A stretch of DNA of 64,000 nucleotides from Panopea generosa (taxonomy: Eukaryota > Mollusca > Bivalvia > Adapedonta > Hiatellidae), in NCBI GenBank assembly GCA_029582155.1, contig CM055901.1, forward strand, positions 41,751,616 through 41,815,615. The letters are read 5' to 3'. Below are positions 12,286 through 22,630 of this stretch, piece after piece; positions within the stretch are counted from its first letter, which is position 1, and each line of letters begins with the position of its first letter. The translations under genes and the position numbers were made by a program. Below the pieces are notes generated by a model. It made no database searches. It had not been told where the DNA came from and was given only the letters and a program-made list of their open reading frames with translations.

Positions 12286-12846
12286 AGTTTTTAAAATTTC
12301 TGATGAGCAGAATGGTTTCATGAAAAAAGGGAACACGATAGATCATTTATTTTCCTTTCTATTATAATAGAAACAAAAATTAAGCGCAAAGAATCTACTT
12401 ATTGTTGTTTTATTGATTTTAAAAGAGCGTATGGTTTTGTTAAAATAGAAACATTATGGAGCTGTGATAAATGGGAAAATGTTTAAAGCATTAAAATCCT
12501 TATACATTATTGTTTCATCGTGTGTAATGTAACCTGGGCCAAAGGGTCAAATGGCAAAGGTATCACGATCCTAGGGAGATAATAAAATACAAAGCTAAGG
12601 TTTAAGTTTTACATGGCGTTCCAGCATGGTCTACCAACAGAGCGCCAAGACGATTAAGACTTTAGTACTTGTTTAATAAGCGTCTATTTACCATACTTAT
12701 CCGCCTATAAACCAACCTCGCTACAGTAAGAGTAAATGGTTTTTGTACTGACTGGTTTGGTATTAATGTAGGGTTAAGACAGGTCTGTTCCTTATCTCCA
12801 TTTTTATTTAATATGTTTATCAATGATTTAGCAATATCTCTTAAGG

Positions 12847-13290
12847 CATAGTACCACCATTGGAAAAAGGAATTGCTTCCGTGGGGTAGTCGCATAATGG
12901 CGGTTATAAATAATCCTCGCTTTTTCTTCTTTAAAAATTCATTTTCCTTATTTTAATGCTCATTTTTTTTATTTGAATGGCATTATTGATGTATTTTGAA
13001 CATTTTGACAGCATTGTCATGTTTGAATTGTGAAATTAGAAAAAAAAATTGATGATTGGAAATTGGGGTATGAATACATGATTTCGGAAGTCTAATTTCA
13101 CTTTGTCAACAGTGTACACACTGAGTAGAAAAAAAATCTCTTATATGACACATGACTACTTTTCTCATCATATTTTGATAGTGCAGAGGTTGACAAACAG
13201 TCAAATGTAGGTTTCACTTCTTTCGTTTGGGTCTATCTATGAATGACAAGCCTTCAAACTTTTATTATTTACTATAGAATAAAGAACAAA
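12847..13290. other. insertion splitting LINE A, unidentified
   Basis: About 440 bp separates the SPFLFNMFINDLA and YADD segments of LINE A, which in intact elements lie about 40 codons apart. It shows no obvious terminal repeats. One edge carries a short palindrome-poor CATAGTACCACCATTGG segment. It could be an unidentified short element or non-homologous filler. Confidence 0.45.
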
Positions 13291-13295
13291 AATCA

Positions 13296-14600
13296 ATGGT
13301 GGGTTTACACCTTAAAGCTTTAGGTAAAAAAAGGATAGATATAGGAGATGGTGAAAAGGTGTGTATATTGTTATATGCAGACGATGTTGTTCTGCTTGCT
13401 GACAGTGAAGTTGATCTTCAGAATATGCTTAATGTACTAAGTTCCTGGTGTGAAAAAAATGATATGATCATTAATTATAATAAAAGTAAGGTTGTTCATT
13501 TTTGACACCATTCTACTGGACGTACCTCTTTCAGTTTTAAATGTGGTAATTATGATATTGAAACCGTAGATAGATATGTTTACATTGGTTTAACATTGAC
13601 TGAATTTTTAGATTTTAATGTAATGGCAAAGTTGGTTTCACAGTCAGCAGGGAGAGATCTCGGCCTTTTAATAGCAAAATATAAATCTCTAGGTGGTATG
13701 CCGTATAATGTTTTTACAAAATTATATGACAGCATGGTTTGGCCAGTCGTTGCATATGGTGCTGCAATATGGGGTGACAGGTATTTTTCTTGTGTAGACG
13801 CCATCCAAATTCGAGCTGTGCGATTCTTTTTGGGGGTTGGAAAATACACTCCAAATGCAGCGACTGCTGGTGAAATGGGTTGGATCCCAAGCATATCCCA
13901 TCAATGGAAATGTATAAGCCTAATGTGGAGCAAGTTTGTTAATATGTTAAATGATCGTGTGAACAAAAGAATATATACTTTTTGTATATCTAAAGCTACT
14001 AAGTCATGTAAGAATTGGTGTTGGAGAATTAAATCGTTTCTACAAGTCAACAGTTTAAATATGTTTATTAATGTTGATTATATAAGTAAACTGTGTATGG
14101 TGCAAAATGTGAGTTCTACAGTGCACGCAGGGTATATAAATGATTTGAATGGAAACTTATCAAGAGCTACTGGCGTTAATGGTACGTGTGGTAATAAGTT
14201 AAGAAAATATAAGCTGTTGAAACATGAATTTGTTATTATGGAATATTGTAAAATTATTATGACAAAATCATAAAGGTCTGCATTTGCTAAGTTTAGATGC
14301 GGAGTGGCACCTTTAAAAATTGAACCAGGCAGATATGAAGGTTTACCTGTAAATAGTAGAATATGTCCATTCTGTAAAGACTGTGTTGAAGATGAATATC
14401 ACGTGCCTTTTAATTGATCCTTATATGTTGACATACGTAATGAAATATTTGCAGTAGCTACTAACCTTAATAACCTGTTTGATTCGTTATCATACGAAGA
14501 GAAGTTTGTTATGTTGTTTACCAGCCCGCGTATAATAAGAAATTGTGTCAAAGCCTGCTTTTTAATGTTGAAAAGACGATTATTGTTTTTATCGAAATAG
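13296..14600 (+). pseudogene. LINE A reverse transcriptase, C-terminal part
   Basis: One continuous frame from 13296 to a TAG at 14598-14600, broken only by in-frame stops at 13503 (TGA), 14271 (TAA) and 14415-14417 (TGA). It holds the RT catalytic block YADD (LLYADDVVLLADS), the thumb region (VFTKLYDSMVWPVVAYGAAI), GEMGWIPS, and a C-terminal Cys-His block CPFCKDCVEDEYHVPFN. The third stop sits where family members normally have the last Cys of that block, so a TGC/TGT to TGA change is likely. The downstream frame stays open for another 60 codons. The lack of frameshifts suggests this copy decayed fairly recently. LINE B at 43560-44965 is a relative, sharing PHNVFTKLFDSIVWPVVSY and GKMGW. Confidence 0.85.
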
Positions 14601-15114
14601 ATTTTGAATTAACAAGATTTGTAATAATGGTTTTACTTATAAATAATGTAAACGGACTGTTCATTGTATATTTTGCTTATTTTTATGTAAATTTTAGCGG
14701 TCGTTGTTAATCAGGTCATGACAAATCTGATTTGTGGTGATAAATGATTTTTTTTAAATATTTCATAATGCGTTTATAATTACACCATGGCGCTGTTTTT
14801 TCATACTTTGTTTCTTAACTAAATCATTATTTAGTCCTCTTTTAGACTGTGATATATAACCAACTTGTGGGTATAACAGAGTTAATGTATACAGCCCAAT
14901 TCTTACTATTGTTTTACTCTGTAACAGTGATCTTGAAAATGTGATATAATTGATGTAATATTCTCTTACAATTCTTATAGAATGACATGGTATATGTGTT
15001 AATGTTATGTTAAACTGTAAATGTTTATACTATGATGAGACTTTAATAAAAGATATATATATGTATATATATATCCAAAACCATACCTAAACAATCATTT
15101 TTAACATTTGGCAC

Positions 15115-15480
15115 ACTGGACCTGATAATTTGGTCACAATAATGTACATTACACACATTTGGAGGATTTCCTACCCTCTGCAGAGATCAATGGCCCTATT
15201 CTTGCCCTGAACCACACAATTTTTAAAGTTTTTTTTAGAAAAAAATATCTGATTGAAACTTAATTATATCTATGGCACATTTAATGTTAAACAAGTTCTT
15301 ACAACTGAGAGATGTCATATTCCGATTCACACTGGACAGAACCAGTACTAAACTTACACGGATAAAGTATCATGCGCAGGGGTACCCCAGTGATGACAAT
15401 GACAGTAGCAGATTATCTAACCCATGACCTCTGATCCTGAGTTCGATACCCTACCACTAGACTATACGTTCTACAATAGA
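15115..15480 (-). mobile_element. tRNA-headed SINE-like element
   Basis: On the minus strand, 15478-15400 resembles a tRNA head with box A (TAGTCTAGTGGTAGGGTATC) and a box-B-like GGTCATGGGTTAGA. The body (15225-15115) contains TGTGTGGTTCAGGGCAAGAA, shared with a second copy near 55010-55140. Boundaries are approximate. Confidence 0.5.
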
Positions 15481-15512
15481 TCGCATACCATACTAGACAT
15501 AGGCCTACATAT

Positions 15513-15620
15513 GAATCGGAACCAGTTAGCTCAGTCAGTAGCACGTCTGAATATCAATCCTGAGGTCATGATATCAAATCCCTGACCGGTCACAGTTATA
15601 TACCACATTGCGTCCCATTG
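15513..15620 (+). mobile_element. tRNA-like SINE head, fragment
   Basis: Box-A-like TTAGCTCAGTCAGTAGCACG is followed about 40 bp later by box-B-like GATATCAAATCCCTGACC. No acceptor stem can be closed, so this is a SINE head or tRNA relic rather than a tRNA gene. Confidence 0.45.
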
Positions 15621-15792
15621 TTGTTCGTCTCTCACCGCTGATTTTAATTAAGAGGGAAAGTTGTCAGAGGCGTATACCGGTTAACCTTCCAGGATCCCAG
15701 GAAATAGTGGTTACGTTAACTCATCGTCTGTTCGATGGTATAAAATTTGACGTTAAATGTTTAAACAAACATGTATATGAATCGGTAACATG

Positions 15793-15870
15793 AACAAACA
15801 AGAGCGCCTGGTGGCACTCAATTTGCTTATAGGGGACATAGTTACATTTTAAATTTCGTAATAGGCCCTA
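15793..15870 (+). mobile_element. pearl-like element end (hairpin), fragment
   Basis: AACAAGAGCGCCTGGTGGCA continues as CTCAATTTGC. GAG-GCC and GGC-CTC arms form a short hairpin directly after CAAGAG, the same layout as the ends at 49513 and 58919. No matching far end was found, so this is probably truncated. Confidence 0.35.
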
Positions 15871-17470
15871 CAAATCTTTTTCGGGCGGAGGTCGTCTTTA
15901 CCAAGTACGGAAAATACCCTCCTTCCAACTCTCACTGGATATAAAGTTATGTATCATGAAAGTAAAATGCTTTAAATTGAAATATTCAGTTTCCCATTCC
16001 ATTCCTATAAGCAAAAGAGTACTCGTATTACGGGCCTGGTTGTTTCCGAGAAAGTGCACCATAGTATATTTGACTAGTAAAAAATATAAATTCATGTTCC
16101 ATAAGTTTTTATGAAAACCATAAACTCTAACTTCCGATCTGATCTTGAAAATCGCATATAAATTGTTTTTTTATATTTAAAAAATGATGTATATTAATTA
16201 AAAAAAAACGTAAACCCAATACATACAAAATGTATAGCATTGTACCATAGATTGTTCTCCCAGTATTAACAAGGAATGATATATATCCTTTATGAATAAC
16301 AAAGGATATAAAGACAAATTTGTGCGGAATGTTTTCATGAATCATTTAAAACAGTTCACAATATATACATACGTTGTATATATATACATGTATATGTGTG
16401 TGTGTGTGTATATATATTATGTGTATACATGAATGTGAAAACCTATGTGGTGCATTCTATTTTTTGCGTTTCATGTTTTTACATCGATTTTTTATTAATT
16501 TCATAGGCAGTAAATCAAAAAAAATTTTTTTACAGAAGATCTAAGGCATGATTCTTTCAAGCATTTTTGCTTTCATAAAATACCGAGAGTTATCATAGAG
16601 TAAATATTTACATCTACAAAAATGAATCCACATTTGTAGAGACAATTTTCATTTTTATGCTTTTTGATGTATTAAGAAGGCTTCCTAATGAATTAGATTT
16701 GATAATTCCATTGTTAAACAGCAACATAATCAGAAGACGAATTATAAAAAAAGAGGATCAAGAATATTTTTTAGATTTTGCTATTATTAACTGTGTTTTT
16801 TTTTGTTGTTGTTGTTTTTTATTTTTTTATTTTAACTTTTTAATTATTTAAGAGAAAGAAAACACACACTCAAAACATTGATTTGCTGCCTCCAAAACTG
16901 ACACTAACTTAATAGCACCATATGGTAAAATCTAATGTTATTCACTATTCAAATAATATAATTAAAATAAGATATTATCTGTAGTAAATAATCTGTTATT
17001 TATATATGTAAATACTATACATGTTGTTAATTGAAATTGTATAAGCATATTGTATTATCTTATGTATTGGAGAATGAAAATAAAAAATTACAAAAATAAT
17101 AATATTTGACTAGTAGAGCTAAAAATAGTCCCCTTACAGTACTCCATATATATCCTAGTCCCTTGATTTTGAACTTCAATTTTCCACTCATGGGGATTTG
17201 CTCTAAGAAGACACTGCCTAAGGCGAACATGCAAAATGTCCGTTTTCCCGATAGTATTTCCATACAAAAGAAACGTCCCTAAACCAGGCCCCTATTTAAT
17301 GAGTACATGTTTGTCTCTAAATGTTTGAACTATTGGCCTTTCTGTAACGAGTGTTACTCATTTTTATCATTTTTTGTTCTTATAAAATAAAAAGAACGAA
17401 TTCAAAAATAGAGTATCATTTCTATATAATTTCTCTATAATGATAATTATAATAGCATGACTCATTTTCA
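15871..17470. other. non-coding spacer
   Basis: No gene recognised. It holds the TA/TG microsatellite at 16376-16432 and a poly-T stretch around 16797-16840 that creates a short Phe/Cys-rich frame. The 64-residue frame at 16657 matches nothing I know. Confidence 0.4.
16376..16432. repeat. TA/TG microsatellite
   Basis: Alternating TATATA and TGTGTG runs. Confidence 0.85.
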
Positions 17471-17475
17471 AAAAG

Positions 17476-17600
17476 GATCCTCCGTGGCCGAGTGGCCAAA
17501 GGTGCCGTCTCAAGATCACGTTACCTCACTGCTAAAGTCATAAGTTCGATTCCCACTTCGTTCCAAAAAACTTTGTGTGAGAAAGTTTACCAGTTACTTG
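17476..17600 (+). mobile_element. tRNA-Leu-type SINE, 5' part only
   Basis: TCCGTGGCCGAGTGGCCAAA (box A) is followed by CTCAAGATCACGTTACCTC and AAGTTCGATTCCC (box B), then AGAAAGTTTACCAGTTACTT. The same order occurs in full-length copies at 48531 and 57590. This copy is cut about 110 bp in, where the 49-bp satellite begins with no spacer. Confidence 0.8.
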
Positions 17601-18985
17601 CGCGATTGACACTATAACTGTGAAATTTATACGGCTGATAATCAATAGACACGACTGTCACTATAACTGTGCATTTTATACGGCTGATAATCAATAGACT
17701 GTCACTATAACTGTGCAGTTTGTACGGCTGATAATCAATAGACACGACTGTCACTATAACTGTGACGTTTATACGGCTGATAATCAATAGACACGATTGA
17801 CACTATAACTGTGACGTTTATACGGCTGATAATCAATAGACACGACTGTCACTATAACTGTGCAGTTTATACGGCTGATAATCAATAGACATGACTGTCA
17901 CTATAACTGTGACGTTTATACGGCTGATAATCAATAGACACGACTGTCACTATAACTGTGCAGTTTATACGGCTGATAATCAATAGACATGACTGTCACT
18001 ATAACTATGACGTTTATACGGCTGATAATCAATAGACACGACTGTCACTATAACTGTGCAGTTTATACGGCTGATAATCAATAGACATGGTTGACACTAT
18101 AACTGTGCAGTTTATACGGCTGATAATCAATAGACACGACTGTCACTATAACTGTGAAGTTTATACGGCTGATAATCAATAGACACGACTGTCACTATAA
18201 CTGTGACGTTTATACGGCTGATAATCAATAGACACGATTGACACTATAACTGTGCAGTTTATACGGCTGATAATCAATAGACACGGTTGACACTATAACT
18301 GTGCAGTTTATACGGCTGATAATCAATAGACACGACTGTCACTATAACTGTGAAGTTTATACGGCTGATAATCAATATACACGACTGTCGCTATAACTGT
18401 GAAGTTTATACGGCTGATAATCAATAGACACGACTGTCGCTATAACTGTGCAGTTTATACGGCTGATAATCAATAGACACGACTGTCACTATAACTGTGC
18501 AGTTTATACGGCTGATAATCAATAGACTGTCACAATAACTGTGCAGTTTATACGGCTGATAATCAATAGACACGACTGTCACTATAACTGTGAAGTTTAT
18601 ACGGCTGATAATCAATAGACACGACTGTCACTATAACTGTGAAGTTTATACGGCTGATAATCAATAGACACGACTGTCACCATAACTGTGCAGTTTATAC
18701 AGCTGATAATCAATAGACACGACTGTCACTATAACTGTGCAGTTTATACGGCTGATAATCAATAGACACGACTGTCACTATAACTGTGCAGTTTATACGG
18801 CTGATAATCAATAGACACGACTGTCACTATAACTGTGCAGTTTATACGGCTGATAATCAATAGACACGATATCAATATACACGAATGTCGCTATAACTGT
18901 GAAGTTTATACGGCTGATAATCAATAAACACGACTGTCACCATAACTGTGAAGTTTATATAGCTGATTATCAATCAATAGTAAGG
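17601..18985. repeat. 49-bp satellite array
   Basis: Tandem array of a 49-bp unit, ACTGTCACTATAACTGTGCA + GTTTATACGGCTGATAATCA + ATAGACACG, spacing checked at 17893 to 17942; about 28 copies. Some units lack ACACG and are shorter. The main variable position is GCAG/GACG/GAAG before TTTATACGG, and variants alternate rather than cluster. Confidence 0.96.
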
Positions 18986-19556
18986 TTCGGAAGTTGATTC
19001 AACCCGAAACAAATCAAAGTACTTCAAAGTACTATTAGGCGGGATTTAATAAATATTAATACACCTTCTTAATTTGACTGATAGTATTGTAGCATTTGAT
19101 TTATTTTATACAACATTATTTAAAAATGATATAACACAAAATCCACAATATAATTAAATTGTTTGTATAAAATACATGGAAAAAAGTAAATTCGAGGAAT
19201 AAAAAGTAGTCCCTGCTGCGTATGATAATTTTGGCGGTGATAAACACTGCAAAGCCTGACCACGATGACATAAGCAGGGCTATGCCTCGCAAACAGTACA
19301 GCTGTTAAAATAATACACAATAGACATTTCATATTCGTAGAAAGCGTACTTCATTTGGATATCCTAATTATTTTAATAACAATTCCGTTTAGTTAATTAA
19401 TACTCATACTGTACAAGTGTTACTATACTCTTCTCATATGCTCGTATATGCATGTTATATTTATGTTGCCGCTAAGTGTTGGTGAATAGCATGTAAATAT
19501 GCTTGAGCCGAAATAAACGAATTGAATTAGTATAATACTATAGAAACAAACTGATG
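18986..19556 (+). other. spacer with possible LINE 3' tail
   Basis: Mostly unrecognised. Near 19500-19540, GAGCCGAAATAAACGAATTG followed by AATTAG resembles the AATAAA-plus-TTGAA tails of LINEs such as the one ending near 41280 (GCTGAATAAACTTGAACTTG). A frame at 19332-19120 on the minus strand starts MKCLLCIILTAVLFA, which is hydrophobic, but nothing downstream supports a gene. Confidence 0.3.
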
Positions 19557-19559
19557 AGT

Positions 19560-22450
19560 TATTGCTATGTTTGCATCACTGGTGATATGTTTGCATCATT
19601 GGTGAGTTGGTGATATGTTTGCATTTGTGGGTTGCCGATATGTTTGCACCATTAGTGAGTTGCTGATATGTTTGCATCATTTGTGAGCTGCTAATATGTT
19701 TGCATCATTTGTGGGTTTCTGATATGTTTGCACCATTAATGAGTTGCTGATAAGTTTGCATCATTTGTGGGTTGTCGATATGTTTGCATCATGTGTGAGT
19801 TGCTGTTATGTTTACACCTTTGGTGAGCTGGTGATATGTTTGTATCATTGGTGAGTTGCTGATATGTTTGCATCTTTTGTGTTTTTTTATATGTTTGCAT
19901 CATTTGTGGGTAGCTGATATGTTTGCACCATAAGTGAGGTGCTGATAAGTTTGCATCATTTGTGGGTTGCTGATATGTTTGCATCATGTATAAGTTGCTG
20001 TTATGTTTGTACCGTTAGTGAATTGTTAATATGTTTGCATCATTTGTCCGTTGCAGATATTTTTGCATCATGTATGAGTTGCTGTTATGTTTGCACCATT
20101 AGTGAGGTGCTGATAAGTTTGCATCATTTGTGGGTTGCTGATATGTTTGCATCATGTATGAGTTGCTGTTCTGTTTGTACCGTTAGTGAATTGCTAATAT
20201 GTTTGCATCATTTGTGCGTTGCAGATATTTTTGGATCATGTATGAGTTGCTGTTATGTTTGCACCATTAGTGAGTTGCTGATATGTTTGAATCATTTGTG
20301 GGTTGCTGATATGTTTGCATCATGTATGAGTTGCTGTTATGTTTGTACCGTTAGTGAGTTGTTGATATGTTTGCATCATTTATTAGTTGCTGATATGTTT
20401 GCATCAGTGGGGAGTTACTGATATGTTTGCAGAATGTGTGAGTTGCTGATATGTTTGCACCGTTAGTGAGTTGTTGACATGTTTGCATCATTTGTGGGTT
20501 GCTGATATGTTTGCAGAATGTGTGAGTTGCTGATATGTTTGCAGCGTTAGTGAGTTGTTGACATGTTTGCATCATTTGTGGGTTGCTGATGTTTGCATTA
20601 TTTTTTAGTTGCTGATATGTTTGCACCATTAGTGAGTTGCTGATATGTTTGCAGTCATTTGTGGGTTGCAAAGTATGTTTGCATCATTTGTGAGTTGCTC
20701 ATTTGTTTGCATAATTTGTGAGTTGCTGATATGTTTGCACCATTAGTGAGTTGCTGATATGTTTGCATAATTTTTTAGTTGCTGATATGTTTGCATCATT
20801 TATGAGTTGCTGATATGCTGGCATAATTTGTGAGATGCTGATATGTTTGCATCATTTATGAGTTGATGATATGTTTGCATAATTTGTGAGATGCTGATAT
20901 GTTTGCATTTGTGAGTTGCTGATATGTTTGTATCATCTGTGAGTTGCTAATATGTTAGTATCATCTGTGAGTTACTAATATATTTGCATTTGTTGGTTGC
21001 TGATATGTGTGCCTTATTTGTGAGTTGCTGATATGTTTGCATTTGTGGGTTACTGATATGTTTGCATCATTTGTGAGTTTCTGATGTGTTTGCACCATTA
21101 GTGAATTGTTGATATGTTTGCGTCCTTTGAAGGTTGCTGATATGTTTGCATCATTTGTGAGTTGATGATATGTTTGCGTCCTTTGAAGGTTGCTGATATG
21201 ATTGCAGCATTTGTGAGTTGATGATTTGATTGCATTGGTGGGTTGCTGATATGATTGCATCATTTGTGAGTTTCTGATGTGTTTGCACCATTAGTGAGTT
21301 GCTGATATGTTTGCGTCCTTTGAAGGTTGCTGATATGTTTGCAGCATTTGTGAGTTGATGATCTGATTGCATTGGTGGGTTGCTGATATGTTTGCATTTG
21401 TAGGTTGCTGATATGTTTGCACCATTAGTGAGCTGCTGATGTGTTTGCATCATTTGTGGGTTGCTAATATGTTTGCATCATTTGCGAGTTACTGATATAT
21501 TTGCATCATTTGTGAGTTGCTGATATGTTCGCATCATGTGTGAGTTGCTGATATGCTTGCATCATTTGTGAGTTGATGATCTGATTGCATTGGTGTGTTG
21601 CTGATATGTTTGCATTTGTGGGTTGCTGATATGTTTGCACCATTTGTGAGCTGCTGATATGTTTGCATCATTTGTGGGTTGCTAATATGTTTGCATCATT
21701 TGCGAGTTACTGATAGGGTTTGCATTTGTGGGTTGCTGATATGTTTGCATTTGTGGGTTGCTGATATGTTTGCACCATAAATGAGCTGCTGATGTGTTTG
21801 CATCATTTGTGGGTTGCTAATATGTTTGCATCATTTCCGAGTTACTGATATATTTGCATCATTTGTGAGTTGCTGATATGTTCGCATCATGTGTGAGTTG
21901 CTGATATGCTTGCATCATTTGTGAGTTGATGATCTGATTGCATTGGTGTGTTGCTGATATGTTTGCATTTGTGGGTTGCTGATATGTTTGCACCATTAGT
22001 GAGCTGCTGATATGTTTGCACCGTTAGTAGGTTGCTGATATGATTCCATCATTTTTGAGTTGCAGATATAGTTTGCATCATTTGTGAGTTGATGATCTGA
22101 TTGCATTGGTGGGTTGCTGATATGTTTGCATTTGTGGGTTGCTGATATGTTTGCACCATTTGTGAGCTGCTGATGTGTTTGCATCATTTGTGGGTTGCTA
22201 ATATGTTTGCATCATTTGCGAGTTACTGATAGGGTTTGCATTTGTGGGTTGCTGATATGTTTGCACCGTTAGTAGGTTGCTGATATGATTGCATCATTTT
22301 TGAATTGCAGATATGTTTGCATCATTTTTCAGTTGCAGATATGTTTGCATTATTTGTGAGTTGCTGATATGTTTGCATAACTTATTAAGTCCTGATATGT
22401 TTGTGTCCTTTGTGAGTTGCTGATATGTTTGCATCATTTATAAAATACTA
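19560..22450. repeat. 28-bp satellite array
   Basis: Tandem array of a 28-bp unit, GATATGTTTGCATCATTTGT + GAGTTGCT, with about 100 copies. ATTAGTGAGTTGC, ATGTATGAGTTGC and GCATTTGTGGGTTGC variants recur in blocks; the same variant order is seen at 21460-21720 and 21780-22000, so part of the array was copied as larger units. In the gene direction (minus strand) the array begins a few bases after the 5' splice site of the exon at 22460, so it is intronic. Confidence 0.96.
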
Positions 22451-22459
22451 GATACTTAC

Positions 22460-22630
22460 GTTGTTGGTACATTGGCATTGGTGGTTGTTGCACATGAGAA
22501 GTCTGAATAACAACTGTAGTAGGTGATGACGAGTGCACTGTTTCAGTCGTGTTCCGATTTTTGCAACAGCAGTAATAGATACAGCAGAGCATAATGATTA
22601 ACCATATAAAACCACCAACAGACCCGCCAG
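22460..22630 (-). CDS. internal exon of a single-pass membrane protein (CYYR1/Shisa-like)
   Basis: On the minus strand a 171-nt segment lies between an acceptor (GGGACAG, 22637-22631) and a consensus donor GTAAGTATC (22459-22451). It is open throughout, with phase 1 at both ends. It encodes GGSVGG, a hydrophobic stretch with clustered Cys and Tyr (FIWLIIMLCCIYYCCCK), a basic stop-transfer KNRN, then a Ser/Thr/Pro/Gln tail ending PPMPMYQQ. A transmembrane helix, juxtamembrane Cys cluster and Pro/Tyr-rich cytosolic tail are typical of CYYR1-, Shisa- or WBP1-type small membrane proteins; the family choice is inference. Other exons were not found. The upstream intron is filled by an 83-bp satellite and the downstream intron by a 28-bp satellite. 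A stop (TAA at about 22640) just upstream shows that the exon cannot begin earlier in this frame. Confidence 0.6.

Larger units (their letters stand above)
12286..15075 (+). mobile_element. 5'-truncated LINE (family A) with two insertions
   Basis: Sense-strand LINE. RT blocks occur in order: KISDEQNGFMKKGNTIDHLF (about 12290), CCFIDFKRAYGFVKIETLW (about 12400, Asp of FxDF-AFD changed to Gly), LRQVCSLSPFLFNMFINDLA (about 12775) and ILLYADDVVLLADSEVD (about 13370). About 150 bp of unrelated sequence lies near 12530-12690, and about 440 bp (12847-13290) separates the SPFLFN and YADD blocks. The 3' UTR ends GATGAGACTTTAATAAAAG followed by a short TA repeat at 15050-15075. The same GATGAGACTTTAATAA + TA end occurs at 28855. 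Confidence 0.85.

Noticed and set aside
12112..12336. Entire 74-residue minus-strand frame as one LINE fragment
   Set aside because: The N-terminal ~17 residues are antisense to the plus-strand LINE A RT block (DEQNGFMKKG), so only the part below about 12285 was kept.
16657..16851. 64-residue frame MLFDVLRRLPNELDLIIPLL...
   Set aside because: Looks protein-like at first, but it ends in a poly-T translation, has no splice context and matches nothing I know.
19120..19332. Minus-strand frame with signal-peptide-like start MKCLLCIILTAVLFA
   Set aside because: Tempting because it lies on the same strand as the 22460 exon, but the remainder is AT-rich junk without Cys pattern or splice sites.
19736..22187. 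Asn/Thr/Gln-rich minus-strand frames in the 28-bp array
   Set aside because: Satellite translation, and intronic with respect to the exon at 22460.
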